Of a stretch of DNA of 64,000 bases, positions 38,801 through 49,814 are shown in pieces. A program made the position numbers and the translations under genes. Below the pieces are notes generated by a model, which saw only the letters and a program-made list of their open reading frames with translations, did not search any database and had not been told where the DNA came from. The stretch is from Smittia aterrima (lineage: Eukaryota; Arthropoda; Insecta; Diptera; Chironomidae): contig CP093831.1 of the NCBI GenBank assembly GCA_033063855.1, positions 3,224,001 through 3,288,000 on the forward strand. The letters run 5' to 3'. Each line of letters starts with the position of its first letter. Position 1 is the stretch's first letter.

Positions 38801-40187
38801 AATTCCGAAACTTTTTCTTTCGAGACAAACTCAAAAAAATCGAAACTTCCGGAGTGAAAATTATATTTTAAAGAAAAGGTCTTAAATCTATTTTCATCAA
38901 CGTCTTTCCGCTGTTGAGAGGAAGCACTCCTGACTTATCAATAAATTCTCTTTTTCTTTGTGTCTCACGGAATTTTTCTTTTCGTTGTTTGTTTTCAACT
39001 CTCGTGGTGAAAGGAAAAGTTTTTGACGTTGAGATTCTGACTCGACAGAAAAGAAATGAGATTTCTTGCTTCTCCCGAAATAATGAAACTACCGGAAGCT
39101 AGGATAGCGAACGAAACATATTGTCGAGAGAGGCCTGTGTCCGAGATTCTAACCCAAGGGCTCCTCAATCAATTTTCGTTATTTTTCTCTTGCTATTCAA
39201 TGACTTGGAAGTTTCTGGGCTTAAGAACACGATGATGAAGAAGAAGAAGGTCGAATGTTAAATTCTCTTACAGCCTTCGAGCGTGGAAATTTTCAAAACG
39301 TCTCATTGGACAAGCAACGTATTCGTCGAAATAAAAATCTTCCGTGAAATGTAAGACACGGCGAATTTGAAGCCAAAAGAGAGAGATTGAGATAAAAAGC
39401 AATAACTTTTATAGAGATGTCAATTTCTTTTCCAATCTCCGTGAGAATTAGACATTCCGCTAAATTTCCATTTGCCACCAACTTTGCAAACAAGCTCCGT
39501 TTAAAAACGTTATTTAGCCGCTCGACTGAGCAATGTTCAACGTTCAGGTTTATCAATTGCTGCAGTCACTCAAAATGAAAACAGCTTTGTCACTATTGAA
39601 TGGAGAATGTCTTGGTGGAGGAGGGAAAAAGCAAAAGCTGCTTGCTTTATGCTGACTCATGAAATTTAGGTTTTTTGTGAGAATCACACGAGAAGCGGGA
39701 GTGAACAGAATTAATCCGACGATAAGAAGTACATCAGAGTTGTCTGCTCGAGACAAGCATTTATCATAAACAAGCTCCTCGGCGAGCTTCAAGATGTGTA
39801 AACAAACAAATCGACAGTTTGTTCTTCATGGTAAATAGTTTTCGGTTAACCAACTCGACAATGCAAACAATTTTAAGAAGAGAAAAGGCTTTAAGTCAAC
39901 AAGAACTTCTCGTCGATACTTCTTCCTGTGTCCTTGAGGCGTTCAATGAATAAGACGAGCGACCGACAAAAAGACATGAACGAAGCGAAAAATCAATGAA
40001 TGGACTCATTGTTGCCATTTTCCAGCGCGCAACGATCGCTTTAATGATTGTCGTTAGCTTAAGAGCCTTTAAAGCTTCGTCTAAATACAGTTAAAGACAC
40101 TTTTATCACTCACTTTATTTTTTCCCATATTTCTAAGCCGAAATTTTTGAGCACCAGCAACTCCAAGGCGTAATTCACAAATCCATA
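32836..40187 (-). CDS. Gycbeta100B: Soluble guanylyl cyclase beta-1 subunit
   Basis: Eleven exons: 40187-40114, 38130-38030, 37811-37693, 37034-36882, 36775-36562, 36055-35532, 35454-35372, 34820-34412, 34289-34152, 34086-33929 and 32995-32836, all closing in phase. The first starts YGFVNYALELLVLKNFG, which is residue 2 of the family; the ATG must come from a separate upstream exon, giving 711 residues. The product is the heme subunit of the NO receptor that makes cGMP, working as a heterodimer with an alpha subunit in the cytosol. The H-NOX domain has the proximal heme ligand in LDALHDHL (His105, same number as human) and the Y-x-S-x-R heme-propionate motif (YYSER, Tyr134 to Arg138). A PAS-like domain, coiled coil (LEILTDKLQQTYRELESEK) and cyclase domain (LFSGIVGF; GNTVNLTSRTE) follow. 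An Asn-rich, poorly conserved linker (exons 5-6) makes it longer than the 619-residue human protein. Confidence 0.94.
34868..34893 (+). repeat. GA-rich simple repeat in a cyclase intron
   Basis: A GAGAGA tract with one TGA interruption, just upstream of exon 8 of the guanylyl cyclase gene. On the sense strand it is a CT-rich tract near that acceptor. Confidence 0.7.
38131..40113 (-). other. Gycbeta100B: Guanylyl cyclase beta intron after the YGFVNYAL exon
   Basis: A 2 kb intron with a GTGAGT donor and TGTAG acceptor. The join gives ...EKIKGKAEVNMEGQF, correct length against the family. Open frames within it are short and unconvincing. Nothing else was seen. Confidence 0.75.
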
Positions 40188-41906
40188 CTGCGAAGAGCCA
40201 CGTGAAGGGAAGAGACGACAAAAAATAATATTTAACGACGTTACCTTTGAGCTAATAATTTATCTGAACTTTGTCATAATCTTTTCTATTTTTATGAGGG
40301 TCACGAGTCTCAGGGCGAACATTCAAATTAGAGCGGACAGACTCCATCATCGCAAAACTGCAAGGCTCGCGAATATTCGCCCTATCCTCGCGGATTATTC
40401 CTCTCCTAATTTCGTAATTATCTTGCTGATGCTTGTTTAATAAAGCCTTCCGTACCATTTTCCTCGAATTATTTCTTTTCTTTCTTTTTCAACTTCCGAA
40501 GGCGAAGGCTTGAAGGAAAACAAAAACTTTCTCGATGTTTACTGATCAAACACACGGATCGTTGACATTTGATTAAATTACTGACACGTAACTGTTATTG
40601 ATTCCAATTTACACAATATCACGCTAGTAGCCACTTTTAAATAATTAGAAGCGCTTGTTGCTTAATTTGTTGCTTATTCCGATAAATTGATTTTTTTTTT
40701 CATTCACTTGTTTTAAATTTGTTTTGTTTCATTTGGAATTATTTTGTTAATTTCAAGAGCGCCAGAGATTTCGAGTGTGGATGGTTTCGCGATCGGGATG
40801 AGACTGAAAATGAGAAAATGTTGTCGAAGGCTTGAAAGGAAAATGAGAAAATTTTCATTTGAACCTCGCTCGTACGAACTGAGAGCGAGGAATTTCGATG
40901 AGAATTCTGTTATCAGCTGCGAGGGAAAATTAAAAAAAAAGATTTCCCCAAACGTGGAAAACTTTTTCTTTGAGAAAATGGAAAAAAATCGTTTTGAGTG
41001 CACTTTATGAAATTGAACTTTTTTTATTGGAAAATAAAAGTTTACAACTTGTAACAAGAGTTGTAAGGCGTTTTTGATTGTGTTGCTTGAAAGCTTGTTT
41101 AACATTTCTCATCTGCACTTTGCAATTTTGTTGTTTTTAGAGCTGAGGGAGATTTCATTGCAGGAAAACGTGTGAAAGTTTTATGAGTTTCCCAAACAGA
41201 GAACATGAAAATGATTTTCAGAAAATCAAGAATGGAAATCTCTCATTTCAAAGCATTTAAAATAAATTCGATCCTCTCTCATTTTCCTTCAAAGTTAATA
41301 ACTGTGAATAAATTTTAACGACTCTTAACTAAAATTTCCATTCACAAGCTCTTCCTTAAAACGTCAACTTGTTCTTGAGAAGTCATCTTACGTTGAATCT
41401 GTTCTTGTCAAAACTCAGTGAAACTTTGAACCACTCATCAGCTTAGTTAGATGAAGCTCGTTAAACAAGTTCGTTCGATTTTCTTCCTCGTCCCTGTTGT
41501 CGATTTTCTTCATCAATTCGTTCCCACCGTTCAATTAAAAAACTTTTCGAAGGGAAAACTTTGCTCATGCAAACAATGGAGAGAAAGTTTTGAAGAGGTT
41601 TATTGAAAGTTAATTTGCGTGACGACGAGGAGAGACGAAGTTTGCGTCTGAAGGAAATGACCTGTTGAGGTTTATTTGTAGATTGACTTTGCTTTCGCTT
41701 GGGATTTAGCTCATTCCTCAACGATTTTCATGAAACAGCAGAAAAATCAATGTTCAAGGAATTCCACGCCGTTTTGAATGCACATTCAAGGCTTCTTTCG
41801 TTTCAAATGATGTACCTGAAAAGTTTTGTACGACTTCCGACACGTTAAGTCATCCAATTGTTCCCTCATTCAGGTTTAGTCACCGAGCAAGTCTTCACAG
41901 TTGTCA
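40188..41906. other. Divergent region between guanylyl cyclase and the SOCS-box gene
   Basis: It holds the 5' part of the cyclase gene (-), including its missing initiator exon, and the promoter of the gene starting at 41907 (+). Open frames at 40713-41105 (-), 40744-41010 (+) and 41461-41721 (-) are Lys/Phe/Ser-rich and overlap one another; they look like chance. Confidence 0.45.
40456..40458 (-). other. Gycbeta100B: Candidate initiator ATG of guanylyl cyclase beta (single-Met exon end)
   Basis: On the - strand an ATG in good context (GGAAAATGG) is followed directly by GTACGG, a possible splice donor. Splicing it to the acceptor at 40188 would give M-YGFVNYAL, the exact family N-terminus. 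The donor is not strong, and another ATG|GT further upstream cannot be ruled out. Confidence 0.3.
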
Positions 41907-43550
41907 ATGGATTTCATTTTTGATTGTTTTTTTGAAGAAATACTTCCAACAATCGAACGCAGCGGATTAAAAACTCGACAGAATCGTCAAAATGTGATTG
42001 ACCAGTTGGATTCAATCATCAGTGGATGTGCTGCAGGTTACGTGATTTCAAGTTGGCTAATCGTAATTGCATACATTAACATGTAATGATCTATAGGGCA
42101 GGATGTTCCGCTTGAAGAGGCGAGTCGATTAGCAGTTGAGTCAGCTATAAAATATCATCAGACCATAAAATTACAGAATGCTGAGGTGAGGGGAAGGATG
42201 CCGAGAGTAGTTAAATGCAAATTTCTTCCCCCGCGAGTACACAGTCTTTTATTATCCTTTGCACATTCCATTGACTTTGCTGAACGGCGAGGAGACTTGT
42301 TTACGTGTTTTGATTACTGTCATTGCTCATTTATAGGTTTGCATGATGGGAAAGTATCACAACATTCTCTACATCGCATTGAAAATTGCGTGGAACTGGG
42401 GCGTAAAGGACTCGACAACTATTGGCACGCTCTTGAGTAAGAAATTTCTATTCGTGTTACTCATTTCAATGCACTCGCTTTTATAGATGAAATTTTTGAC
42501 TGCGAACGAACCTTCGAGCGTTTGTTTCTCGGAGCAATATTTGGATCCAATGCGCCATACTTCATCGCAGGTTGGCGTAGCGACTTTAGAGATCAAGTGA
42601 AGCTTAAAATTCTTTCAACACATATGCAACGAAATTTAAAATCTTTTTAATCCTCGTGAACAAAAAACAGGACGAAAATGCACGAGCTGCAGTCTTTTTC
42701 ATCCATCACGCTAGCCAGCAACGTTTGCGATACGAGATTAACGGCCACGATATCCCGTAAACAATGAAAAATTTCCGCTTTAACGATTCATCCGATTCAC
42801 GTTTCATTTATTTGGCAATTGCAGGTTTATCGATGTTCCTATAGAATCGTGCGGCCATGCGAGTCCTATCAGAGTTGCATTGCAAGCAACAGCGCCTGAT
42901 GTTTTGATGATACTCCTTCGACATGGAGCGAACTCTAATCCTCTTGATGGTGGCACTTCTCCAACTCTCGCCGTGATGGACAAATTGAATGAGTATGACG
43001 AGAGCGGGTCATATCCTTATCAACTCGTGTCGTGTTTAAAAATTTTATTGCTTGTCGTGCCTTACATCGAACTTCCATTTAAGGTAAACAGTTGTCTCAC
43101 CTGAGTACAAACCAAAAATTCTTTGGAAGATTGCACGACTTTTCCATTAAGCTTTTCAACTCGATTATCTCGTTTCTACTTTGTTGCAGCCTTTATTGTT
43201 CGAAGCGAGGAAAGAAATGTTCATAAAGAAATACTCAAAACTACTCGAGCAGAAGTTGATTCTACCGAACAGAGCTTTTGGAGTCTCCGAGCTAAAGCAT
43301 TTGTGCAGGTTTGTGTTATTTTAGGACGAAACGAAATGATTGTCCTCAATGAATTAAAGGTTGTTCGATTATCACGTCGGCAGTAGCGAGAACTCAACGT
43401 GATTATCGAATGGACTCTGAGTCGTTGTCATTTCATTTCAGGTGCGCAATAAGGGAAAATCTTCGTCGGAACTTTCAATTACCGAATGGAATTAAAGTCT
43501 TAAACATCCCGAGATCACTCAAACGTTACGTTGACCTTCTTCAAGACTGA
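41907..43550 (+). CDS. Ankyrin-repeat SOCS-box protein (ASB-like, ASB17-type)
   Basis: Eight small exons: 41907-42036, 42097-42185, 42337-42436, 42487-42596, 42671-42756, 42825-43083, 43190-43308 and 43442-43550, all in phase, 333 residues. One clear ankyrin repeat lies near residues 183-212 (HASPIRVALQATAPDVLMIL then LRHGANSNP). The last 40 residues form a SOCS box: LKHLCRCAIRENL, then a NIPRSLKRYVDLL ending, the layout that binds Elongin B/C. ASB proteins are substrate receptors of Cullin-5 ubiquitin ligases. With a single repeat and about 300 residues, ASB17 is the closest type I recall. The N-terminal 170 residues contain WNWGVKD and FERLFLGAIFG blocks I cannot assign. The start is the first ATG of the exon after a possible CTTCACAG acceptor, so a 5' noncoding exon may exist. 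Confidence 0.75.
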
Positions 43551-43650
43551 AATGGCATTTGCAATTAGAGTTCAAACTAATTTCGATGAAAATGAAATTA
43601 GTGCTCTCAACAACCCAAAACTCAATTAAGCTGATTATTGTATTAATTGA

Positions 43651-43656
43651 AATAAA
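43651..43656 (+). terminator. Poly(A) signal of the SOCS-box gene
   Basis: AATAAA 101 bp after the stop codon at 43550. Confidence 0.6.
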
Positions 43657-46016
43657 TGTTTATTACTCTGTAAGCAGGCGAGACTTTCAACGTTTTTATT
43701 TCTGACGAACGAAGGCGAGAGAATTTCCGTTGTATCAAAACTTTGATGCAGATTTTCTCTTCTCTGATTTTTCTTTTTGAATAATCTCCTGAATTAAAGA
43801 TCTGAACCGAAACAAATCAAAGGGTTGAGGATTTCTTTTGTCTCATCATGCACAGTCGTTCACTTTTCTCTCGATTCCAAGGGTAACTCAGTTGGTAGGT
43901 CTAATGACAATCATTTTTTTCCATTAAAAAAGCTTTTGCTTCTGTGATTTAAATGAAATTGAATGAAAGTTTAATGAAAAAGTGTTTCGGAGTCATGAAT
44001 TTATTCAGTCGCCTCTTTAGCTATTGACATCTGGTTCAATCATAAATGTTCTCGTGTGATTTGGTTCAAGCGGCGCGTGAAAAATTCAAATTTCTATACA
44101 ACTCGCTGGCTCTTGTTAGGAACATTTGTTGTCTTCGATAAAACTTTTACGCAAAGCGCAGAAAGCGTTTTGTATTTACTTACATGTCATACATAAATTC
44201 ATGTCTCTAGGGCCTGTTGAGACTTGTGCCGCTCCTTTCTCCTATCTCAGACGAGTTTGCGACAACAGATTTGATGGAAATTTAATATTGCGCAAATATT
44301 TTGCTTCGACGGCAGCTTCTGTTGACAATAACAATATTTCGAAAAACTTCCTGTTATCTTTGACACACGCCATTAATAATGAGAATTAATTTAAAAGAAA
44401 ATATTCTTTGGTCCTTGAGTCTTTAATTACTTTTAAGCGTCTTAGAGTGTCCCACTCAAAATTCAACGTATAATGAGGAAAACGAAATCGGAAACAATCT
44501 AAAATCGAATTTGAATATTTTGGCTGCCAATGATTGGCATATTTGAGACTAAAGATTAGTGATCGATATTTGAGGTTCTAATCCTCAATAATAAATTCTT
44601 ATCAAGAATTTAGTTGAAATGTTTAAGGTTAAGGAGAACAGACCTCCAGAAAATTTAATCAAAAAGCTTCTCCAACGTATTTTAAAATTAATCTTCTTAA
44701 GCCTTTCCGTAATTAATCTTTCTGCACTCAACAACAAACTAATTTGAAATGCATTTGTAGCAATAACAATCTGTTTTCGAATGAGTAATAAAAAGTGTTT
44801 TTGCCTATCTTCAGTTAAAGACTGAGTTATTATGAGATTCCTCTCTTGCTTTCTTCTAAAGCTTCTTCTAGAGAATAAGATTAATGGCTTTTCCTTCACT
44901 TTTCTTTTTCTGCGGAAAATGATTAGAAAATTAACGATTCGAAGATTGTTTTAATGCGATCTTTCTTTTTTTGTCGCAATAAATTTTCTTGGTAAGAATT
45001 GCTGTGAAATAAATAAGCTCTTCCGTTAAGCCTTTAAACAAAGTCTTTCAAATTTTGAAGTTCTGCTTCACATAAATTGCAAAACTCTTAAATGTTTTAA
45101 ATTACATTGCGAGAACTTGCATTTACTGAGAAAACTAAAGAATTTTTTGTTCAGAAAACAATTTACTAAAACTTTCTCTTTGCTCGTAGTCAGCAAACTA
45201 CTGTTAACTGGAGATGAAGAGTTTAATGGTTTCTGCTCCTTTATTGCATCAAATTTTGATTTTGATTCTCATTCAACTGAAAATTGATTCAATTCTTCTT
45301 CTGAAACATTTATTGTTTCTCATTCTATCGATTTTCCCTAAAGGAAAGATGAGAATTTCGCTTTTAGGGAAAAGAAAAGCAGAAGGAAATTCTCGTCTAC
45401 TTGCAAACACGTCTTTCCCTTTTGCTCATCAAACCATGGCAAGACTTTTTACTTGGTTGAGTATTTTTTCCAGACATTTCAAAACTGTCAGAATCATTTT
45501 CCATTGCACGGATAAGAAATCAAAATTTCTTTTTCACAAAACGAAAGCTTTCTTGGGATTTTCTCCGGAGAAAGAAAAAAACATTTTTTCTTCAAACAGA
45601 AATTTAAGAAAACTTTTTCTTCAGGAGAAAAACCCTTTTTCATGTTTGACATTTTATTTTTCTTGAACAGAACAACACGGCAAGCTTCATCTTCATCAAC
45701 AGATTATTTCATGAAATTTATGTCTTGACGTCGTCTATAGAAGTTCAGCAATATCCTTCGAAAACGTCAAATAATCGTCATCAAAGCGATAACTTTTATG
45801 ATGACATTCTTCTCGCGTCACTTGCTATCAATGTCGTCGCCCAAATCGCTTTGCCATTCGATCCACTCAGTAAAAATGACATGTGTGTCATCATAATGTT
45901 GCTTTGTCCGCCTTCATATTGCCATCGTTAAATTCATTACCAAAATTTCGCATTCGATCAGGGAAAGGACTCAGGAGGCCTCATCAAAAATTCTCGTAAA
46001 AAAAATTTCGATAAAA
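43657..46016. other. Intergenic region, no gene recognised
   Basis: Frames at 44126, 44585 (-) and 45214 are low-complexity Leu/Ser/Phe/Lys and unconvincing. A 14 bp perfect palindrome (TTTCTCCGGAGAAA) lies at 45560-45573. A short stretch near 43885 resembles a tRNA A box but no B box follows. The region should contain the promoter, and possibly a small first exon, of the gene at 46017. Confidence 0.45.
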
Positions 46017-47873
46017 ATGTTAACTCAAAATTTTTTGTTTATTGATAGTTACGCGACGACGAACGAAGAGTTAGACAGATTTGAACGAAAACAAAGAAAA
46101 GTTATCAACATTCTGAAGCGGAATCTGAAAACAGTCAATGATAACAAAGCGAAAGTTGCCATGACTCAAAAATCAGTAAAGTTAAAGCAATCGAAGCGCG
46201 ACTATACATTCAAGTTACCAGAACCAAACAAGCGGCTTCCTCAACATGACAACATCGTGTTCAATCATGGATGGAAAGTGAGAAACGAATCTGAAATTTC
46301 CGCAGATGCAAAGCAAAAAATGCAACGTCGAAGTCAAATGATTCTGGCTGGGAATGTCTATTCAATGAAAAACAAGTCGTTCACTTCGTCAAACATTTTT
46401 CCACGTATCAAAACCATTGACGAGATAAAGAAGGAAATCATTGTGAAATCTAGAGATCTCGGAAATCAATATTCGCGACGCTTCATGAAGTCGAGAGAAG
46501 CTTCAACAATTTTTGTGGGAGACTTCAATCGATATCATCGCTTGCTGTGTAGCAAAAAAAGAATGGAACAGGATTATTACAACTTATGTGATAGGAAACA
46601 AAATATTCCCGAATCGTTCTCGCTGAAGTACTCAAACGTCATCGACGAGCTTTGTCAAGTTGAAAAGACTTTGAACATCAAGAATCAAAGAAGTAAGTGA
46701 AGAAGTTCTAAGAAACTTTTTATTTATTAACATTTTTCTACAGGAAACGTTTGTTGGAATATTTTGAGTTTGATTCCTCAGCGACGAGATGAGATCTTGA
46801 GAATTTTAAAAACTCCGTGCACACATCAAGAAGCTTTTGTTAGAAGTGACGATGAAAAGTTCTGCGGTGTCTTTGATATCGAAACACTTAACCAGGCGTG
46901 CTCCGAAGTTAATGCTCATCAATATGAATCAAATTACTTGGATTCCAGTGAAAGTATTGAGCCCAAAAACAATTCATTGCTTTGCGTTGTAACAAGAGAC
47001 AACTTGAGCTCTCAATTGACAGAAAGTAAAAAGTCACTTCTGGAGCGAATTGATGAAAGTGATGGAGAAACTTCTGAACTAAATTCCACTCAAGTTGAAA
47101 TTCACTGTGACTCAAGCACTTTCGACACAGAGTTATCTGAAAAGCTTGAAGACTTTCAACAGTTTTTTCCTGAGTTGGAAGAACATTCTGTCGAGAGCGT
47201 GAAAAGTCGTTCAAAGCTCTCTACTCAAAGCGTTGTTAGTGCTATGCCAAGTAAAGCGATTAGAAGTTTTGTGGTGCGTGGGATCTTTGGAAGTCTTCAT
47301 GAAGCATTGATGGAAAGATCTAAGCGAAGACAAGAAGCGTCGTCGACGATAAGTTTGAGCGATGACAAGAACGAAACAGAAGTTTCATCAAGAAAGATTG
47401 ATGACAATAAAGGAAAATTGTATGACATCTCGACCTCAGTTCCATCTAAAAGTTCCAAACAATTACAACAAGTCTCAAGTTTAATTGATGATGTCTCGGC
47501 ATCTGCGTTCGTTCCAACTCGTGCATCTGACGCAAATCTCGCTTTAATGCAAGAAATCTCTTTCGACAACAAGACGATGCCAACAAACAATGATGACAAG
47601 CGAAAAGAAAAGTTTGAACTGTCGCATGAAAGTCATGAGACGTTTCACAGCATGACTTGGCAGTCATCAAATCCATCTTTGGATAAACTCCGTTCCAGTA
47701 CATTCACATCGAAAAAAGATATTTTCGAGAAGTCAATGGAGATTCGTCGTAAACGAATCGGCGACGATGACTCAAACGTCAAAACTAAGCTTAAAAACAG
47801 TTCATCGCTGCTTGACGACGGATGCATTTCAAATGAACAAGTTAGACAAGTTATAAATTTCATTGAGGAATAA
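46017..47873 (+). CDS. Uncharacterised hydrophilic protein, two exons
   Basis: Exon 46017-46692 and exon 46744-47873 join in phase across a 51 bp intron (GTAAGT..CTACAG), giving 601 residues. I do not recognise the family. The first half is basic, with a Lys/Arg-rich helical segment (DRFERKQRKVINILKRNLK) and a LPEPNKRLPQHDNIVFNHGW block that looks conserved. The second half is Ser/Glu/Asp-rich and probably disordered. No signal peptide, membrane segment or catalytic motif is visible, so it is probably nuclear or cytoskeletal (inference). The start is uncertain: a good acceptor (TTTATTGATAG) at 46048 lies just inside the frame, so the true first exon may be upstream and the first 10 residues may be intron. 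A poly(A) signal overlaps the stop codon (47869-47874). Confidence 0.7.
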
Positions 47874-47874
47874 A

Positions 47875-49814
47875 ATGTTGCAAATTGGAAAATTATGTTG
47901 AACAACATTTTCAATTAAAGCACAGCGATTAAATATGTTGAAAAGTCCCATCGGGCTGATTATTTTTTAAAGCAACGAATTAATTCTTCCTTCGGAGAAA
48001 AGCCCAAATTATGTTTAACAAGAATAAAGAAATTATTGGGCAGCAGGCCAGCAGCCAGTCGTGTTGAGGCCTAATTAATGTTTATTGTTGGATCAACATC
48101 AGCCAACAAACGAAAGGGGAAAGGGTTTAATGAAATTGTTGCTTGAACAAGAGCTTGTTGAGTAATTTGATAAGTCCAGCAAAGATAAAATTCGACCAAG
48201 CAGACGACAAGGATATTTCCATAAACTTTCACATGTTTAAACTGTCCCAAAGGCTAAAAAGTGTAGAATGTTTGTACAATTAAAATTGCTCTGTCAAAAT
48301 CTTCCTGTCTGTCTTGCTGTCTCTCTTGATTGCGGTGTGGCGTGCGTTCCCCAAAGTTTTCCACAAGTTATAAATCATTTGGCGCTCACATGCCGTCTAT
48401 TAATTCACAGAACCGAACAACATGCGGACGATGTTGACAATTTTCCAATCACTTCACATCGAGAAATTGAAAGATGATTGATTGATGTTTGCTTAAGGTC
48501 AATGTTTGCTGTTTGCGACAATTATACTGTTTGAAAACTCTCTCTCTCTCGAGCTTTTAACAGCTGAACATAATCTCGAAAACCCGTGGGGATCTAGACT
48601 GTTCACAATTATTTATTGAACCACAATAAGGGCGCACATAAAACAGCAACAGATTTGTTAATGTTCTCAGAAGGAAATCAATGAAATGTCGAAAGCATTT
48701 TTTGATGGCTTTTCACCCTCAAATCAAATTACGCCGCGTCATAAACAATGAGAAGCTGCTTCCCGAATTTTCACTCATGTGAAGGGCAATTCTAGAGCAA
48801 TTCTCGCCTTCGACGAACGATGAGATTTATAGCCGCTACTTGCCAAATAAAATCGCGCACGTTTTTATGATGTAATAATTCTCCGATGAATACTATAGAT
48901 ATCAAATAGCTTTTATTCTGATACGAAAGTCGATTATCATAAAAATAAAGCTATAAACAGGATTAGGAAATTCTTTTCTCTCTTGTTTTGCGGTTTGAGA
49001 TAAAAAAAATTTCCTTTTCCTCTAGAAATCTGAATTTATAATTCAATGAGACGTGACTGCGTCTCTTTTTAACATCTTGAATTCTAATGAGCTCAACGAA
49101 CATTTTTTTAGAATCATTTTGGGGATGACGAGCAAACTATGGAAATTGAATTAGCCTTGCAAGGAAAAGGGAAAGACGACATTCTTGTGCACAACCTTAG
49201 ATAATAACATTAATCAAACTTTAGGAACAGAGATGTTATCGCTTTAATGGCTGAGTTTAGTGTGACGCGAGACGACAAACATAGAGCATCGAAATTTCCT
49301 TTTATTCAAACAAATCAAACAACGATTCAGCAATTTTTCTTCTTTAGTAAATCGAATGGGGACTTGAAGAGGTAGCAGACAAAGTAATGACTCCAATTTA
49401 TTCTCAAAGTAGGATGAAAAATTGATGGCACACAATAAAAGATTTGCGCGTTATTTGTCCCAAGAGTCTATTTAGGAGTCGATTGAAACTTTGAATTTGG
49501 AAAGATTCAATTTCTTAGAAGCGGCTTAATTAAAAAATGGGACTTCAACGGAATTTTCTTGCTTTGCACTCTGAAGGAATGATGAAAACTCTAAATTTGT
49601 GGTCGAATTTAAATTTCACAAATTTTTGTAACGGCGCGCGAGGGGACATCCTTGCTGACATATTTTTGAAAAAAGTTATCTGCCCCTTTAGAAAATCTCT
49701 TCAACAACCCCATCTAGCGGACGGCCAAAACCGAACACGAGATATCCCAAAAAGAAAAGTTTTTCACGAAATTCAAAAGATTGAGCTTAAATGGAAGTCT
49801 AAGAATAGTTTAAA
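47875..49814. other. Intergenic region before Bdp1
   Basis: Short frames only (48268, 49244 on -, 49537). The 49537 frame runs into the Bdp1 start in another frame and looks like chance. No RNA genes or repeats were seen. Confidence 0.45.

Noticed and set aside
40713..41105. Overlapping frames on both strands
   Set aside because: They are mirror-image open frames in a Lys/Phe-rich AT region; neither has recognisable features.
43880..43915. tRNA-like A box (TAACTCAGTTGGTAGG)
   Set aside because: No B box (GTTCRANNC) or acceptor stem pairing follows at the right distance.
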